The notes below the pieces were generated by a model. It saw nothing but the letters and a program-made list of their open reading frames with translations, did no database searches and was not told where the DNA came from. 64,000 nucleotides of DNA from Crenalkalicoccus roseus (GTDB lineage Bacteria > Pseudomonadota > Alphaproteobacteria > Acetobacterales > Acetobacteraceae), in the NCBI RefSeq assembly GCF_004761865.1, contig NZ_SJDM01000008.1, positions 59,681 to 123,680 of the forward strand, in the 5' to 3' direction. The position numbers were made by a program, and so were the translations under genes. This document shows, piece by piece, positions 16,817 to 25,697 of this stretch (its first letter is position 1; each line of letters opens with the position of its first letter).

Positions 16817-17742
16817 TCGCCTTCGAGGGCGTCTCCGTCGTCTTCGGCGGGGTGCGGGCGCTGGAGGGCGTCACCCTCTCCGTCGGGCGCGGCGCGCTCT
16901 GCGTGCTGGTCGGCCCCTCCGGCTCGGGCAAGTCCACCCTGCTGCGCCTGGTCAACCGGCTGGTCACGCCGAGCGCGGGGGTGGTGCGGGTGCGCGGCGA
17001 GGATGTCGCCGCGCTGGACCCGGCCCGGCTGCGCCGCTCCATCGGCTACGCCATCCAGTCGGTCGGGCTGTTCCCGCACCGCACGGTGGCGCAGAACATC
17101 GCCACCGTGCCGCGCCTGCTCGGCTGGCCGCGGGCGCGCATCGCGGCGCGGGTGGAGGAGCTCATGGCGCTGCTGCGGCTCGATCCCGCGCTGGCGGGAC
17201 GGCTGCCGGCGGCGCTCTCCGGCGGCCAGGCGCAGCGTGTCGGGCTGGCGCGGGCGCTTGCCGCCGATCCCGACATCCTGCTGATGGACGAGCCCTTCGG
17301 CGCCGTGGACCCCATCATCCGCCGCGGGCTGCGGGCGGAGCTGCAGCGCATCCACCGGGAGACGGGGAAGACCATCCTGCTCGTCACCCACGATCCGGGC
17401 GAGGCGCTGGAGCTCGCCACCCATCTCGTCGTGCTGAGGGAAGGCCGGCTGGTCGCGGAGGGGGCGCCGCTGGCGCTGACCGAGCCGCCCGTCCACCCCT
17501 TCCTGCGCGCCCTGCTGGGGGATGGGGAGCTCGGCCTCCGGCGGCTCGATCTGCTGCCGGTGGGCACGGCGGCCGCCGGCGCGCCGCCGCCCGGCGCCCC
17601 TTCCATCGCCGCCTCCGCCAGCCTGCGCGCCGCCCTCTCGCTCATGGTCGAGACCCGGAGCGCCGCACTCGCGGTGCTGTCGGAGGAGGGGGCGCCGCTC
17701 GGCGCGGTGACGCTGCAGGCGATCCTGGAGCGGCGGGCATGA
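16813..17742 (+). CDS. Osmoprotectant ABC transporter ATP-binding protein (OpuCA type)
   Basis: ATPase of 309 residues driving the importer. Walker A is GPSGSGKST, the Q loop falls in YAIQSVGLFPHRTV, the signature is LSGGQAQRVGLARAL, and Walker B is ILLMDEPFGAVDP, followed by the switch His in LLVTHD. After the ATPase core the C-terminal part (SLRAALSLMVETRSAALAVL) looks like a single remaining CBS-type motif instead of the usual two, so ionic-strength sensing may be altered. It begins with GTG, overlapping the upstream stop. Confidence 0.92.
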   Translation: MIAFEGVSVVFGGVRALEGVTLSVGRGALCVLVGPSGSGKSTLLRLVNRLVTPSAGVVRVRGEDVAALDPARLRRSIGYAIQSVGLFPHRTVAQNIATVPRLLGWPRARIAARVEELMALLRLDPALAGRLPAALSGGQAQRVGLARALAADPDILLMDEPFGAVDPIIRRGLRAELQRIHRETGKTILLVTHDPGEALELATHLVVLREGRLVAEGAPLALTEPPVHPFLRALLGDGELGLRRLDLLPVGTAAAGAPPPGAPSIAASASLRAALSLMVETRSAALAVLSEEGAPLGAVTLQAILERRA

Positions 17743-18488
17743 GGGGGCGTCCGGGCCTCGCCCCGCTGGCGCTCGGCGCGCTGCTGGCGCTGGCGGCGCA
17801 GGAGCCGGTCGCGGGGCGCGTCTGGGCGGGGCTCGGGCGGGAGGGCGAGGCCTTCCCGAGCCCGCGGCTGCTCGACCTCGCCGCCGCGCATGCCGCCCTG
17901 GCGGTGCTCAGCGCCTTGGCCGCGGCGGCGATCGGGCTCGGCCTCGGCCTGCTGGTGACGCGCCGCGCCGGGCGGGGGCTGCGCCCGGCGGCGGATGCCC
18001 TGGCCGCCGGGGCGCAGGCGGTGCCGCCGGTGGTGGTGGTGGCGCTGGCCTTTCCCGTGCTCGGCTTCGGCCTGGCGCCGACGGCGCTCGCCCTGCTGCT
18101 CTACTGCGTGATGCCGGTGCTGCGCGGCACGGTGGCGGCGATCGAGTCGGTGCCCCCGGCGACGCGGGAGGCGGCGGAGGCGATGGGCTTCACCCCCCTG
18201 CAGGTGCTGCGGGAGGTGGAACTGCCGCTGGCCTGGCCGGTGATCCTCGCCGCCCTGCGCGTGGCGCTGGTGCTGGCGGTGGCAACCGCCGCGGTGGGTG
18301 CGCTCGCCGGGGCGGCGACGCTCGGCACGCCGATCATCCTCGGCCTGCAGAACCGGAACGAGCTGCACATCCTGCAGGGCGCGGCGGCGACGGCGGCGCT
18401 GGCGCTGCTGGCCGAGGGCGCGCTGCTGCTGCTCGCCGGGCGCGCGCGAGTCGGGCGGAGCGGCGCCTCGCAGGAGACGGCCGGCTAG
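17739..18488 (+). CDS. Osmoprotectant ABC transporter permease, second subunit
   Basis: Permease of 249 residues with about six hydrophobic segments. The conserved ATPase-docking loop EAAEAMGFTPLQVLREVELP lies near residues 145-165. The two unequal permeases (this one short, the other with an added membrane domain) match the OpuC/Osm importer arrangement. Its ATG overlaps the ATPase stop by 4 bp. It is the last gene of the operon. Confidence 0.9.
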   Translation: MRGRPGLAPLALGALLALAAQEPVAGRVWAGLGREGEAFPSPRLLDLAAAHAALAVLSALAAAAIGLGLGLLVTRRAGRGLRPAADALAAGAQAVPPVVVVALAFPVLGFGLAPTALALLLYCVMPVLRGTVAAIESVPPATREAAEAMGFTPLQVLREVELPLAWPVILAALRVALVLAVATAAVGALAGAATLGTPIILGLQNRNELHILQGAAATAALALLAEGALLLLAGRARVGRSGASQETAG

Positions 18489-18543
18489 GCTGCCGCGGCG
18501 AGCGGCTCGGTAGTTGCGCCTCACCCCCAACATCGCGCATGGG

Positions 18544-18573
18544 TTGCACGCCCCCGCGGGGCGGTGCTAGCGA
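18544..18573 (+). promoter_or_regulatory. Candidate sigma-70 promoter of the glycosyltransferase cluster
   Basis: TTGCAC, an 18-bp spacer and TAGCGA, with an expected start of transcription near 18580. This is the same layout as the sugar dehydrogenase promoter (TTGCGG-18-TAGCGT). Confidence 0.4.
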
Positions 18574-18633
18574 TTGTCGTGCCGGACGCGCTGCGCCACC
18601 CGGCGCCAGCGGAAAAGGGGGAACGGAAGCCGC

Positions 18634-19458
18634 ATGACCACGGCCGCGCTGAAGCCCGCCGCCCTGCTCGCGGCGACAGGCGAGATGCTGTCCTTCCTCG
18701 CCCGGCGCGGCGGCGCCTCCGCGGCCGCCCCCTCTCGCCCCCAGGCGCCGCCCGACGCGCAGGCCGCCCCGCCCCCGCCGGAGCCTTCGCCGGGGCAGGA
18801 GGAGGCGGCGCTTTCGGAAGCGCGCGCGCTGCTGCAGGCCGGCCGCGCCGAGGCCGCGCTCGGCCTGCTGCGGGCGCTGCCGGACCGCGGCGCCTCGCGG
18901 GCGCAGTCGGTGGCGCTGGCGATCGCCGCGGCGCAGCTCGACCCCGAATTCCGCGACCTCGTCGCCCGTGCCGACCAGGCGCGGGACGAGCGCGACTGGG
19001 CGCGGGCGGAATACCTGTACTGGCAGGCGCTGCGGCTCTACCCGCTGCATGCCGGCTACACCGTCCAGTACGGCCACTGCCTGAAGGAGCAGGGCAAGCT
19101 CGAGGACGCCGAGGTGGCCTACCGCTCCGCCCTTGCCCTTGGCGCGCCTGAGGAGGATGTGCGCCAGCATGTGCTGTACGTGCACGCGGCGCAGGGCCTT
19201 GGCGAGGCGCGCTTCCCGGCCGCGCCCGCCGCCGGCGGCCAGCCGCTCGACATCCCGCCCTGCCGGGCGGATGTGGAGGCGCTGTTCGCGCTGCTGCTGC
19301 AGCGCAAGCCCCGGAGCCTGTCCGAGATCCTGGAGCTGATGCGCGGCGCCGCCACCTGCCGGGAGGTGGCGGCGCACCTGGTGCGGCACGCGGAATTCCC
19401 CGCCGCCAACCGGGACCTGATGGTCCTGCTGGCGCAACCGGCCCGAGGCCCGGCATGA
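18634..19458 (+). CDS. TPR-like protein heading a glycosyltransferase operon
   Basis: Protein of 274 residues without a signal peptide. After a Pro/Ala-rich linker (about 35-65) come helix pairs resembling tetratricopeptide repeats: ALSEARALLQAGRAEAALGL, ARAEYLYWQALRLYPLHAGY and CLKEQGKLEDAEVAYRSALA. The C-terminal part (VEALFALLLQRKPRSLSEIL) is helical and not recognised. It overlaps the glycosyltransferase start by 4 bp. A role as scaffold for glycan assembly is an inference from position. An earlier in-frame start at 18574 has a poor N-terminus and was not used. Confidence 0.72.
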   Translation: MTTAALKPAALLAATGEMLSFLARRGGASAAAPSRPQAPPDAQAAPPPPEPSPGQEEAALSEARALLQAGRAEAALGLLRALPDRGASRAQSVALAIAAAQLDPEFRDLVARADQARDERDWARAEYLYWQALRLYPLHAGYTVQYGHCLKEQGKLEDAEVAYRSALALGAPEEDVRQHVLYVHAAQGLGEARFPAAPAAGGQPLDIPPCRADVEALFALLLQRKPRSLSEILELMRGAATCREVAAHLVRHAEFPAANRDLMVLLAQPARGPA

Positions 19459-21665
19459 GCCCGCCCCGCATCTCCGTCGTCATCAACACCTGCGACCGCG
19501 CCGCGCATCTGCGCGAGGCGCTGCGGGGGCTGCGCACCCTCCGCTACCCGGCTTTCGAGGTGGTGGTGGTCAACGGCCCCTCCACCGACGAGACCGCGGC
19601 GGTGCTGGAGGAGTGGGCGCCCGGCATCAAGCGCGCGGACTGCCCGGAGTTGAACCTCTCCGTCTCGCGCAACATCGGCATCGCGGCCGCGGCGGGCGAG
19701 ATCGTCGCCTTCCTCGATGACGACGCCGTGCCGCATCCGGACTGGCTGGCGCGGCTCGCGGAGCACTACCGCGACCCGCGCATCGGCGCCGTCGGCGGCT
19801 TCACCGTGGACAACACCGGCCTGCGCTGGCAGGCGCGCAAGACCGTCTGCGACCGCTACGGCAACGCGCACCACGTCTCCGACCACTTCGACGAGCGGCC
19901 GCTGAACCGGCCGGGCACGCCCTTCTACCCCAGCCTGCTCGGCACCAATTCCAGCTTCCGCATGGCGGCGCTGCGCCAGGTCGGCGGCTTCGACCACGCC
20001 TTCGCCTACCTGCTGGACGAGACCGACCTCTGCCTGCGCCTCGTGGATGCCGGCTGGCACGTGGTCTACGAGCCGGAGGCGCTGGTGTACCACCAGTTCG
20101 CCGCCAGCCACATCCGCACCCCGAAGCGCATCGCGCGCACGCTCTACCCCTCGGCGGCGAGCAAGGCCTACTTCATCGCCCGCCACGGCGCACCGGCGAA
20201 TCGCGGCCGCGCCGCCGCGGAGCTGGAGCGCTACCGGCGCGAGATCCTGGACGCCAACGCCTGGCTCGAGCAGCACCGCGAGATCACCGGGGCGCACCGC
20301 GCCTCGCTCGACCAGGACCTCGCCTGGGGGCTGAAGGAGGGCGAGGCACTGGCCCGCCACCGCGGCGGCCGTGCCGGGGGCGACCTCGACGCGGAGGCGG
20401 CGCCGCCCCCCTTCCATCGCTTCGCGCCCGGCGGCGGCCTCGGCATCTGCATGGTCAGCCAGGGCTTCCCGCCGCGGGTGGAGGCCGGCATCGCGCGCTG
20501 GACGGAGATGGTGGCGCGCGAGCTGGCGCGCCGCGGCCACCGCGTGCACGTGCTGACCGGCACGGCGGAGGACGAGGAGGAATCCGTCCGCTTCGAGGAC
20601 GGGCTCTGGCTGCACCGCATGACGCCGGAGGCGGAGGGGGCGGAGGCGGTGATGCTCAACCTCGACCTGCCGCCCAACATCGCCGCCTGGAACCGCCGCG
20701 TCTGGCGCGAGGTGCAGGCGGTGAAGGGCTTCGGCCTCGACGTGCTCTCCTTCCCGATCTGGGATCTGGAGGCGGCCGCCTGCCTCGGCGATCCCTCGAT
20801 CGGCGTGGTCATGAGCCTGCACACCAGCTACGCCATGGCGAGGCCGCACAAGCCGGAATGGGCGGCGCGCCCGCTCTACGAGCACTTCATGGTGCGGAAG
20901 ATGATCGCGGCGGAGGCGCGGGCGCTGGCCGCCGCGCCGATGGTGCTGGCGAACTCCCGCGCCATCCTCGCCGACCTGCAGGCGGCCTACGGCGTGGCGC
21001 CCGACCCCTCGCGCGTGGTGCTGGCGCCGCACGGCACCGAGGACCTTCTGGAGGGCGCCCCGCCGCCGGCGCGAAGGGGCGGCTACCGCGTGCTCTTCGT
21101 CGGGCGGTTCGAACCGCGCAAGGGCTTCGACCTGGCCGCCGCCGCCGCCCTGCGGCTGCTCGAGGCGATGCCGGAGGCCGAGATGGTCTTCGCCGGCGGC
21201 GTGCTGGACGCCGAGGCCGAGGCGGCGCTGGCCGCGGCGGGCGCCGCCGGCCTCGCGGGGCGGCGCGGGGTGCGCTTCCTGGGCGTGCTGGACCGGCCGG
21301 CGCTGGAGGCGGCCTACCGCGACTGCGACGTGGCGCTGGTGCCGAGCCGCTACGAATCCTTCGGCCTGGTGGCGATCGAGGCGATGTCGGCCGGCAAGCC
21401 GGTGGTGGCGCTGGCCGCGGGGGGCCTCGCCGAGGTGGTGACGGAGGGCGAGGACGGCCTGCTGGTGCCGGACGGGCCGGAGGCGGTGGAAGGGATCGCC
21501 GCCGCTCTGCTGCGCCTCGGCCGCGATGCGGCGCTGCGCGCGCGCCTGGCGGCGGGCGCCCGCCGCTCCTTCGAGGCGAAGTACACGGTGAAAGCGATGG
21601 TGGACGTGCTGGAGGCGGCCTATCGGCGCGCCGCCGCGACCCGTCCTGCGCGGGAGGCAGCCTGA
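19455..21665 (+). CDS. Two-domain glycosyltransferase (GT2 fused to GT4)
   Basis: A 736-residue fusion. The N-terminal GT2 (GT-A) domain, about residues 1-300, begins ISVVINTCDRAAHL and has the metal-binding acid triad IVAFLDDDAVPHPDW (Asp88-90) and the acceptor-side LLDETDLCLRLVDAGW. The C-terminal GT4 (GT-B) domain, from about residue 328, has ICMVSQGFPPRVEAGIARW and the nucleotide-sugar EX7E motif in RYESFGLVAIEAMSAG. Two transferases in one chain suggest addition of two sugars, or one sugar twice, to a cell-surface glycan. No membrane segment was seen. Substrates are not predictable. Confidence 0.9.
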   Translation: MSPPRISVVINTCDRAAHLREALRGLRTLRYPAFEVVVVNGPSTDETAAVLEEWAPGIKRADCPELNLSVSRNIGIAAAAGEIVAFLDDDAVPHPDWLARLAEHYRDPRIGAVGGFTVDNTGLRWQARKTVCDRYGNAHHVSDHFDERPLNRPGTPFYPSLLGTNSSFRMAALRQVGGFDHAFAYLLDETDLCLRLVDAGWHVVYEPEALVYHQFAASHIRTPKRIARTLYPSAASKAYFIARHGAPANRGRAAAELERYRREILDANAWLEQHREITGAHRASLDQDLAWGLKEGEALARHRGGRAGGDLDAEAAPPPFHRFAPGGGLGICMVSQGFPPRVEAGIARWTEMVARELARRGHRVHVLTGTAEDEEESVRFEDGLWLHRMTPEAEGAEAVMLNLDLPPNIAAWNRRVWREVQAVKGFGLDVLSFPIWDLEAAACLGDPSIGVVMSLHTSYAMARPHKPEWAARPLYEHFMVRKMIAAEARALAAAPMVLANSRAILADLQAAYGVAPDPSRVVLAPHGTEDLLEGAPPPARRGGYRVLFVGRFEPRKGFDLAAAAALRLLEAMPEAEMVFAGGVLDAEAEAALAAAGAAGLAGRRGVRFLGVLDRPALEAAYRDCDVALVPSRYESFGLVAIEAMSAGKPVVALAAGGLAEVVTEGEDGLLVPDGPEAVEGIAAALLRLGRDAALRARLAAGARRSFEAKYTVKAMVDVLEAAYRRAAATRPAREAA

Positions 21666-22081
21666 TGGAGTTCGGCCCCGCCGCGGTGCGGCACGTGCTG
21701 GCGATGTTCGAGCCCGGCCCGGTGCCGGCGGAGGAGGCGGCGCGCCTCTCCGCCCTGGTCGGCTCCTGGGAAGAGATGCTGGCGCACCTGCTGCTGCGCC
21801 GCGGCACCCTGACGGCCTATCCGGAGCTGGAGGCGGGGATCCGCGCGCGGGCGGAAGCCTATCGCGGCGGGCCGGCGACGCGGCGCCCGCCGGGCGGGGA
21901 TATGCGGCGCCTGGCGCAGACCGAGGAGGCGCTCGAGGAGGCGCTGGCGGCGCTGCTGGCGGCGGAGCGGGAGACGCGGAAGCTCGCCGACCGTGCCCTC
22001 GAGGCATGGCGGGCGCATGTGGCGGAGCGGCCGGCGGGGAGATGTGATGTGAGGCTGCGGATCGGGGCGGGGGTGGGGTGA
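21665..22081 (+). CDS. Small helical protein between glycosyltransferase and sulfotransferase
   Basis: Hypothetical protein of 138 residues, not recognised. Its ATG overlaps the glycosyltransferase stop by one base (TGATG). The first half is helical (FGPAAVRHVLAMFEPG, AARLSALVGSWEEMLAHLLL). The second half is a likely coiled coil, EEALEEALAALLAAERETRKL. The C-terminus meets the sulfotransferase start in the same overlap manner. It is high in GC, unlike its downstream neighbour. Confidence 0.62.
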   Translation: MEFGPAAVRHVLAMFEPGPVPAEEAARLSALVGSWEEMLAHLLLRRGTLTAYPELEAGIRARAEAYRGGPATRRPPGGDMRRLAQTEEALEEALAALLAAERETRKLADRALEAWRAHVAERPAGRCDVRLRIGAGVG

Positions 22082-22890
22082 TGGCACGCGCGGAGCTGAC
22101 CGATGAAGGGCTGGAGCGCCTGAACTCGCCCGCCTCCGTCTGTCTCGTGACCGTGATGAAGAGCGGCACGCACTGGGCACGCTATCTGCTGGCCAATTAT
22201 CTGAAGATCATGGTGCGCGGCTCCGACTGCAGCCGTGCCACGTACGAGGAGCTGCAGTCGGTCTTCTCCCCAAACGATCGGAGGCTCTGCCTTCGCACGA
22301 AGACCGAACCCGTACGATCCCCGCTGTATCCGGTGTTCGGGTACCAGGATGTCATGTGGCAGCATGTTTCGGAGGATTTGTCGGCATACAGGGGCAGAAT
22401 AGTCTTCCTGTTCCGGAACCCGCTCGACTATTTGATATCTCGGTATCACTACGACAAGGTGCTGTGGCAAAGCGAAGGACGCGATGTTTCCTCGCCGGCG
22501 GCAACCATGGACTGGTCACTTCGGTGGTATGCGGAATCCCTCAGCTTCATGTTGAAGCTGGTTCGGCAGAAGCGCGACGCCGTGGTGCTGACTTATGAGA
22601 ATCTTAAACAGGCGCCGCAAGTGAGCCTGGAAATCATGCTTCGCTCTCTTGGCATTCCGGTGCGTCGCGATGCGCTCCAGCTCGCTGTCGAACGGTCGGA
22701 TGCCAGGAAGGTGGCAGCCGAGGAGGTGGAGAGAGGGCGGGCGATCGTCGGACCGACAACCTCGGGATACTTTGTTAGAGACTCTGGGGTTGGTCAGTGG
22801 AAGAACCACCTTACCGATGAAGATCTTCGGCGAGCTGAAAAGATTCTTGGTGGATATGGATTACGTCTCGCACATTTCCAGATTGAATAA
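22081..22890 (+). CDS. Sulfotransferase domain protein
   Basis: Protein of 269 residues with both PAPS-binding signatures: the 5'-phosphosulfate loop TVMKSGTHWARYLL (Lys27) and the 3'-phosphate site IVFLFRNPLDYLISRYH (Arg111, Ser120). A C-terminal GQWKNHLTDE segment also fits the family. Such enzymes move sulfate from PAPS to a sugar, lipid or protein hydroxyl; here a glycan acceptor is inferred from the neighbours. The ATG at 22081 overlaps the previous stop; a GTG one codon earlier is possible. GC content falls sharply within the gene, unlike the genes before it, which suggests transfer. Confidence 0.82.
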   Translation: MARAELTDEGLERLNSPASVCLVTVMKSGTHWARYLLANYLKIMVRGSDCSRATYEELQSVFSPNDRRLCLRTKTEPVRSPLYPVFGYQDVMWQHVSEDLSAYRGRIVFLFRNPLDYLISRYHYDKVLWQSEGRDVSSPAATMDWSLRWYAESLSFMLKLVRQKRDAVVLTYENLKQAPQVSLEIMLRSLGIPVRRDALQLAVERSDARKVAAEEVERGRAIVGPTTSGYFVRDSGVGQWKNHLTDEDLRRAEKILGGYGLRLAHFQIE

Positions 22891-22909
22891 ATAGATAAGT
22901 CGCCCCATG

Positions 22910-22938
22910 TTGGTGATTATTGCTATTTCCTGCGATAT
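22910..22938 (+). promoter_or_regulatory. Weak promoter candidate before the methyltransferase
   Basis: TTGGTG, a 17-bp spacer and CGATAT in the AT-rich gap (25 of 60 bases G or C at 22921-22980). The arms GGTGAT (22912-22917) and ATCACC (22937-22942) are inverted around it. The match to consensus is modest. Confidence 0.25.
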
Positions 22939-22991
22939 CACCAAGAGGCAGATTTTTATTTCCACCTCAAATGACGTGAGATTTAAGACAG

Positions 22992-23711
22992 ATGCATGAA
23001 CCTATTATTGACAGGAAACAGTACGTACAGCAGAATTTTTTGTTCGAATCGATACAAAATGCGCCCTCATTGATGAACCTGCCACAGAGGCTGGTATTGT
23101 TTAGCCTTATCCTGGGCCTTGCCCCGAAAAATTATCTGGAATTGGGGACTGCCCGTGGCGGTTCCGCACTGATCGTGCAGAAAGCGATCCAGTGTCTGGG
23201 AAACCCGGATTTCCAGGGTGCCTGCATTGATGTTAGCTTTTCCAGGATATCTCCTGAACACAAGACTGATCTTGAACGCCATTTCCGGTTTATAGAGGCA
23301 TCCATCTCCGTTTCGAGCATCATCCGTGCCCACCGAGCCATTGGTGATTTCGAAATCGTCTTGATTGACGCCCTGCATGACATCGACAACGCGCGATTTG
23401 ACGCCATGACGGTGTTCCCCTTCGTCAGGCCGGGAGGGGTAATTTTGTTTGATGACGCGAACTACTTCGAGGTGCGGGACGCCATCCGTGAAATCGTGAC
23501 AATCCTGCCGGTCGAGGATTGCGGCTATCTTTCCAGGCACGGCGGACAGGACGCCGCACCGCTGCGACCAGAGAATGACCGCTGGCGTGGGGAAGAGATC
23601 ATTTGGGGCGGCCTCTACATGCTGCGCAAGAAGCTAGGCTCACCCTCGGCAAGCGAAGCAAAATCGGGTCCATTGCCTGGAAAATTTGTTGTTCCTAGTC
23701 GAAAATATTGA
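22992..23711 (+). CDS. Class I SAM-dependent methyltransferase
   Basis: Protein of 239 residues. Motif I is NYLELGTARGGSALIVQK, followed by the acidic strand end GACIDVSF and a motif EIVLIDALHDIDNARFD typical of the Methyltransf_24/CmcI-like group that acts on small or glycan substrates. VRPGGVILFDDANYF is the post-motif strand. It sits in the low-GC island after the sulfotransferase, so a role in decorating the same glycan (O-methylation) is a reasonable inference. No clear Shine-Dalgarno motif was seen. The C-terminal 25 residues look unstructured. Confidence 0.8.
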   Translation: MHEPIIDRKQYVQQNFLFESIQNAPSLMNLPQRLVLFSLILGLAPKNYLELGTARGGSALIVQKAIQCLGNPDFQGACIDVSFSRISPEHKTDLERHFRFIEASISVSSIIRAHRAIGDFEIVLIDALHDIDNARFDAMTVFPFVRPGGVILFDDANYFEVRDAIREIVTILPVEDCGYLSRHGGQDAAPLRPENDRWRGEEIIWGGLYMLRKKLGSPSASEAKSGPLPGKFVVPSRKY

Positions 23712-23878
23712 TGACTTCGGGTGGTCTGCGCCATCAAGGCGCGTACCTCTGCCTTTGCAGGGATGCATGAGGCGGAGCGGCTTCATTTCGGTTTCTGGCT
23801 TTTTCGGGCGGCTTTCCCTCGGCAACCATGTGAGCCTCTTCTGGACGCCTGCGCTCCCACCTAAGGGGCAGGACATAC

Positions 23879-23902
23879 GCGGGGCGGCGTGATACGCCCC
23901 GC
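23879..23902 (+). promoter_or_regulatory. Hairpin covering the first possible start of the ABC exporter
   Basis: GCGGGGCG (23879-23886) pairs perfectly with CGCCCCGC (23895-23902) around an 8-base loop that contains the GTG at 23889. It could hold back initiation at that GTG and favour the ATG at 23907. The upstream gap 23712-23878 is of intermediate GC and shows nothing else recognised. Confidence 0.35.
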
Positions 23903-25691
23903 CCCCATGCCCGCCCCCGCCCTGGCCGATCCCTCCTCCCGTGCCCTCATCCTCCGCCTGTGGCGCGAGCAGCTCTCGCGCCACAGGCCGCGCATCGCCG
24001 CCGCGCTCGCCTGCACCCTGGCGCTCTCCGCCATCACCGCCCTCTACCCCATCGTCATCCAGCAGGCCTTCGACCGCTTCGCGCGCAACGACCCCGACGT
24101 GGTCTGGCTGCTGCCACCGGTCATCCTCGCCGTCACCGCCGCCCGCGCCGCCGCCCTCTACGGCCAGCAGGTCACGGTGCACGGCACGGTGCTGCGGGTG
24201 ATCGAGGGGCTGCAGCGCATGCTGTTCCGCGCCCTCACGCGCGCTGACCTCGCCGTGGCGGCGCGCGATGCGCCGGCGCGCCACGCCGCCCGCTTCACCA
24301 CCGACGCCGCGGCGATCCGCGAGGCGCTGACGCGCGCCATCGGCGGCATCGCCAACATCCTCACCATCCTCGGCCTGGTCGGCTCCATGCTGTGGCTGGA
24401 CTGGGCGATGGCGCTGCTCGCCGCCGCCCTCTACCCGCTGGCGGCGGTGCCGATCCTGGCGCTCGGGAGGCGCATCCGCCGCGCCTCCTCCGGCATGCAG
24501 GACCGGGTGGGAGAGACGGCGGCGCTGCTGACCGAAAGCTTCGCCGCCGCCCGCGTGGTGCGCGCCTACCGGCTGGAAGCGGCGGAGGAGGCCCGCGCCG
24601 CCCGCGCCTTCGAGAATCTCCGCCGCGCCCTCTACGCCATCGCCCGCACTCGCGCCCGCGTCGATCCGGTGCTGGAGGTGCTGGGCGGGCTGACCGTGGC
24701 GCTGGTGCTCGGCTTCGTCGGCTGGCGGGTCGCGGCCGGCCAGGGCACGGTCGGCCAGTTCACCGGTTTCGTCGCGGCGCTGCTGATCGCGGCGCAGCCG
24801 GTGCGCCAGCTCGGCTCGCTGAACGCGGCGCTGCAGGAGGGGCTGGCCGGCCTCGCCCGCGTCTTCGCCGTGGCCGACACGCCCCGCCGCGTGGTGGACA
24901 CGCCCGGCGCGCGCCCGCTGCCGCCCGGGCGCGGCAGGGTGGAGTTCGATGCCGTCGCCTTCCGCTACGAAGGCACGCCGGACGCCGCGCTCGAGCATCT
25001 CAGCTTCGTCGCCGAGCCGGGGCAGACGGTGGCGCTGGTCGGGCCCTCCGGCGCCGGCAAGTCCACCGCCCTCGCCCTGGTGCCGCGGCTCTACGACGTC
25101 ACCGCGGGGGCGGTGCGGGTGGACGGGGCCGATGTGCGGACGGTGACGCTGGCCTCGCTGCGCGACGCCATCGCCTATGTCGGGCAGGAGGCGGTGATCT
25201 TCGACGACACCGCGCTCGCCAACATCGCCTGCGGCCGCCCCGGCGCCACGCGGCAGGAGGTGGAAGCGGCGGCCCGCGCCGCGGCGGCGCACGACTTCAT
25301 CGCCGCCCTGCCGCAGGGCTACGACACGCCTCTCGGGCCGGGGGGCGGGCGGCTCTCGGGCGGGCAGCGCCAGCGCATCGCCCTCGCCCGCGCCCTGCTG
25401 CGCGACCCGCGGGTGCTGCTGCTGGACGAGGCGACCAGCGCGCTCGATGCCGAGAACGAGGCTCTGGTCACCGCGGCGCTCGCCCGGCTGCGCCAGGGCC
25501 GCACCACGCTGGTGATCGCGCACCGCCTCTCCACGGTGCGGGAGGCCGATCGGATCGTGGTGATGGAGGCCGGGCGCGCGGTGGAGCAGGGCACCCATGC
25601 CGAGCTGATGGCGGCGGGCGGCCTGTATGCGCGGCTGGTCCGCACCCAGGCCTTCGGTGCCGCGCCGCAGGAGGCCGCGCCGGCAGGCTAG
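23889..25691 (+). CDS. ABC transporter, fused permease and ATPase (MsbA-like exporter)
   Basis: Half-transporter of 600 residues that would work as a homodimer. The N-terminal membrane domain (about 30-330) has six hydrophobic segments (for example LACTLALSAITALYPIVI). The ATPase domain has Walker A GPSGAGKST, signature LSGGQRQRIALARALL, Walker B VLLLDEATSALDAE and the switch His in IAHRLSTV. The export type resembles lipid A, lipid or drug exporters. It follows the glycan cluster on the same strand, so export of a lipid-linked product is possible but unproven. GTG 23889 and ATG 23907 are both possible starts. Confidence 0.9.
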   Translation: MIRPAPMPAPALADPSSRALILRLWREQLSRHRPRIAAALACTLALSAITALYPIVIQQAFDRFARNDPDVVWLLPPVILAVTAARAAALYGQQVTVHGTVLRVIEGLQRMLFRALTRADLAVAARDAPARHAARFTTDAAAIREALTRAIGGIANILTILGLVGSMLWLDWAMALLAAALYPLAAVPILALGRRIRRASSGMQDRVGETAALLTESFAAARVVRAYRLEAAEEARAARAFENLRRALYAIARTRARVDPVLEVLGGLTVALVLGFVGWRVAAGQGTVGQFTGFVAALLIAAQPVRQLGSLNAALQEGLAGLARVFAVADTPRRVVDTPGARPLPPGRGRVEFDAVAFRYEGTPDAALEHLSFVAEPGQTVALVGPSGAGKSTALALVPRLYDVTAGAVRVDGADVRTVTLASLRDAIAYVGQEAVIFDDTALANIACGRPGATRQEVEAAARAAAAHDFIAALPQGYDTPLGPGGGRLSGGQRQRIALARALLRDPRVLLLDEATSALDAENEALVTAALARLRQGRTTLVIAHRLSTVREADRIVVMEAGRAVEQGTHAELMAAGGLYARLVRTQAFGAAPQEAAPAG

Positions 25692-25697
25692 GCCATT

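Noticed and set aside
22078..22080. GTG as start of the sulfotransferase.
   Set aside because: The ATG at 22081 is one codon later and forms the usual overlap; the choice makes no practical difference.
23043..23056. TTCGAATC-like sequence that resembles a tRNA T-loop.
   Set aside because: It lies inside the methyltransferase coding region and no acceptor stem or anticodon arm could be paired.
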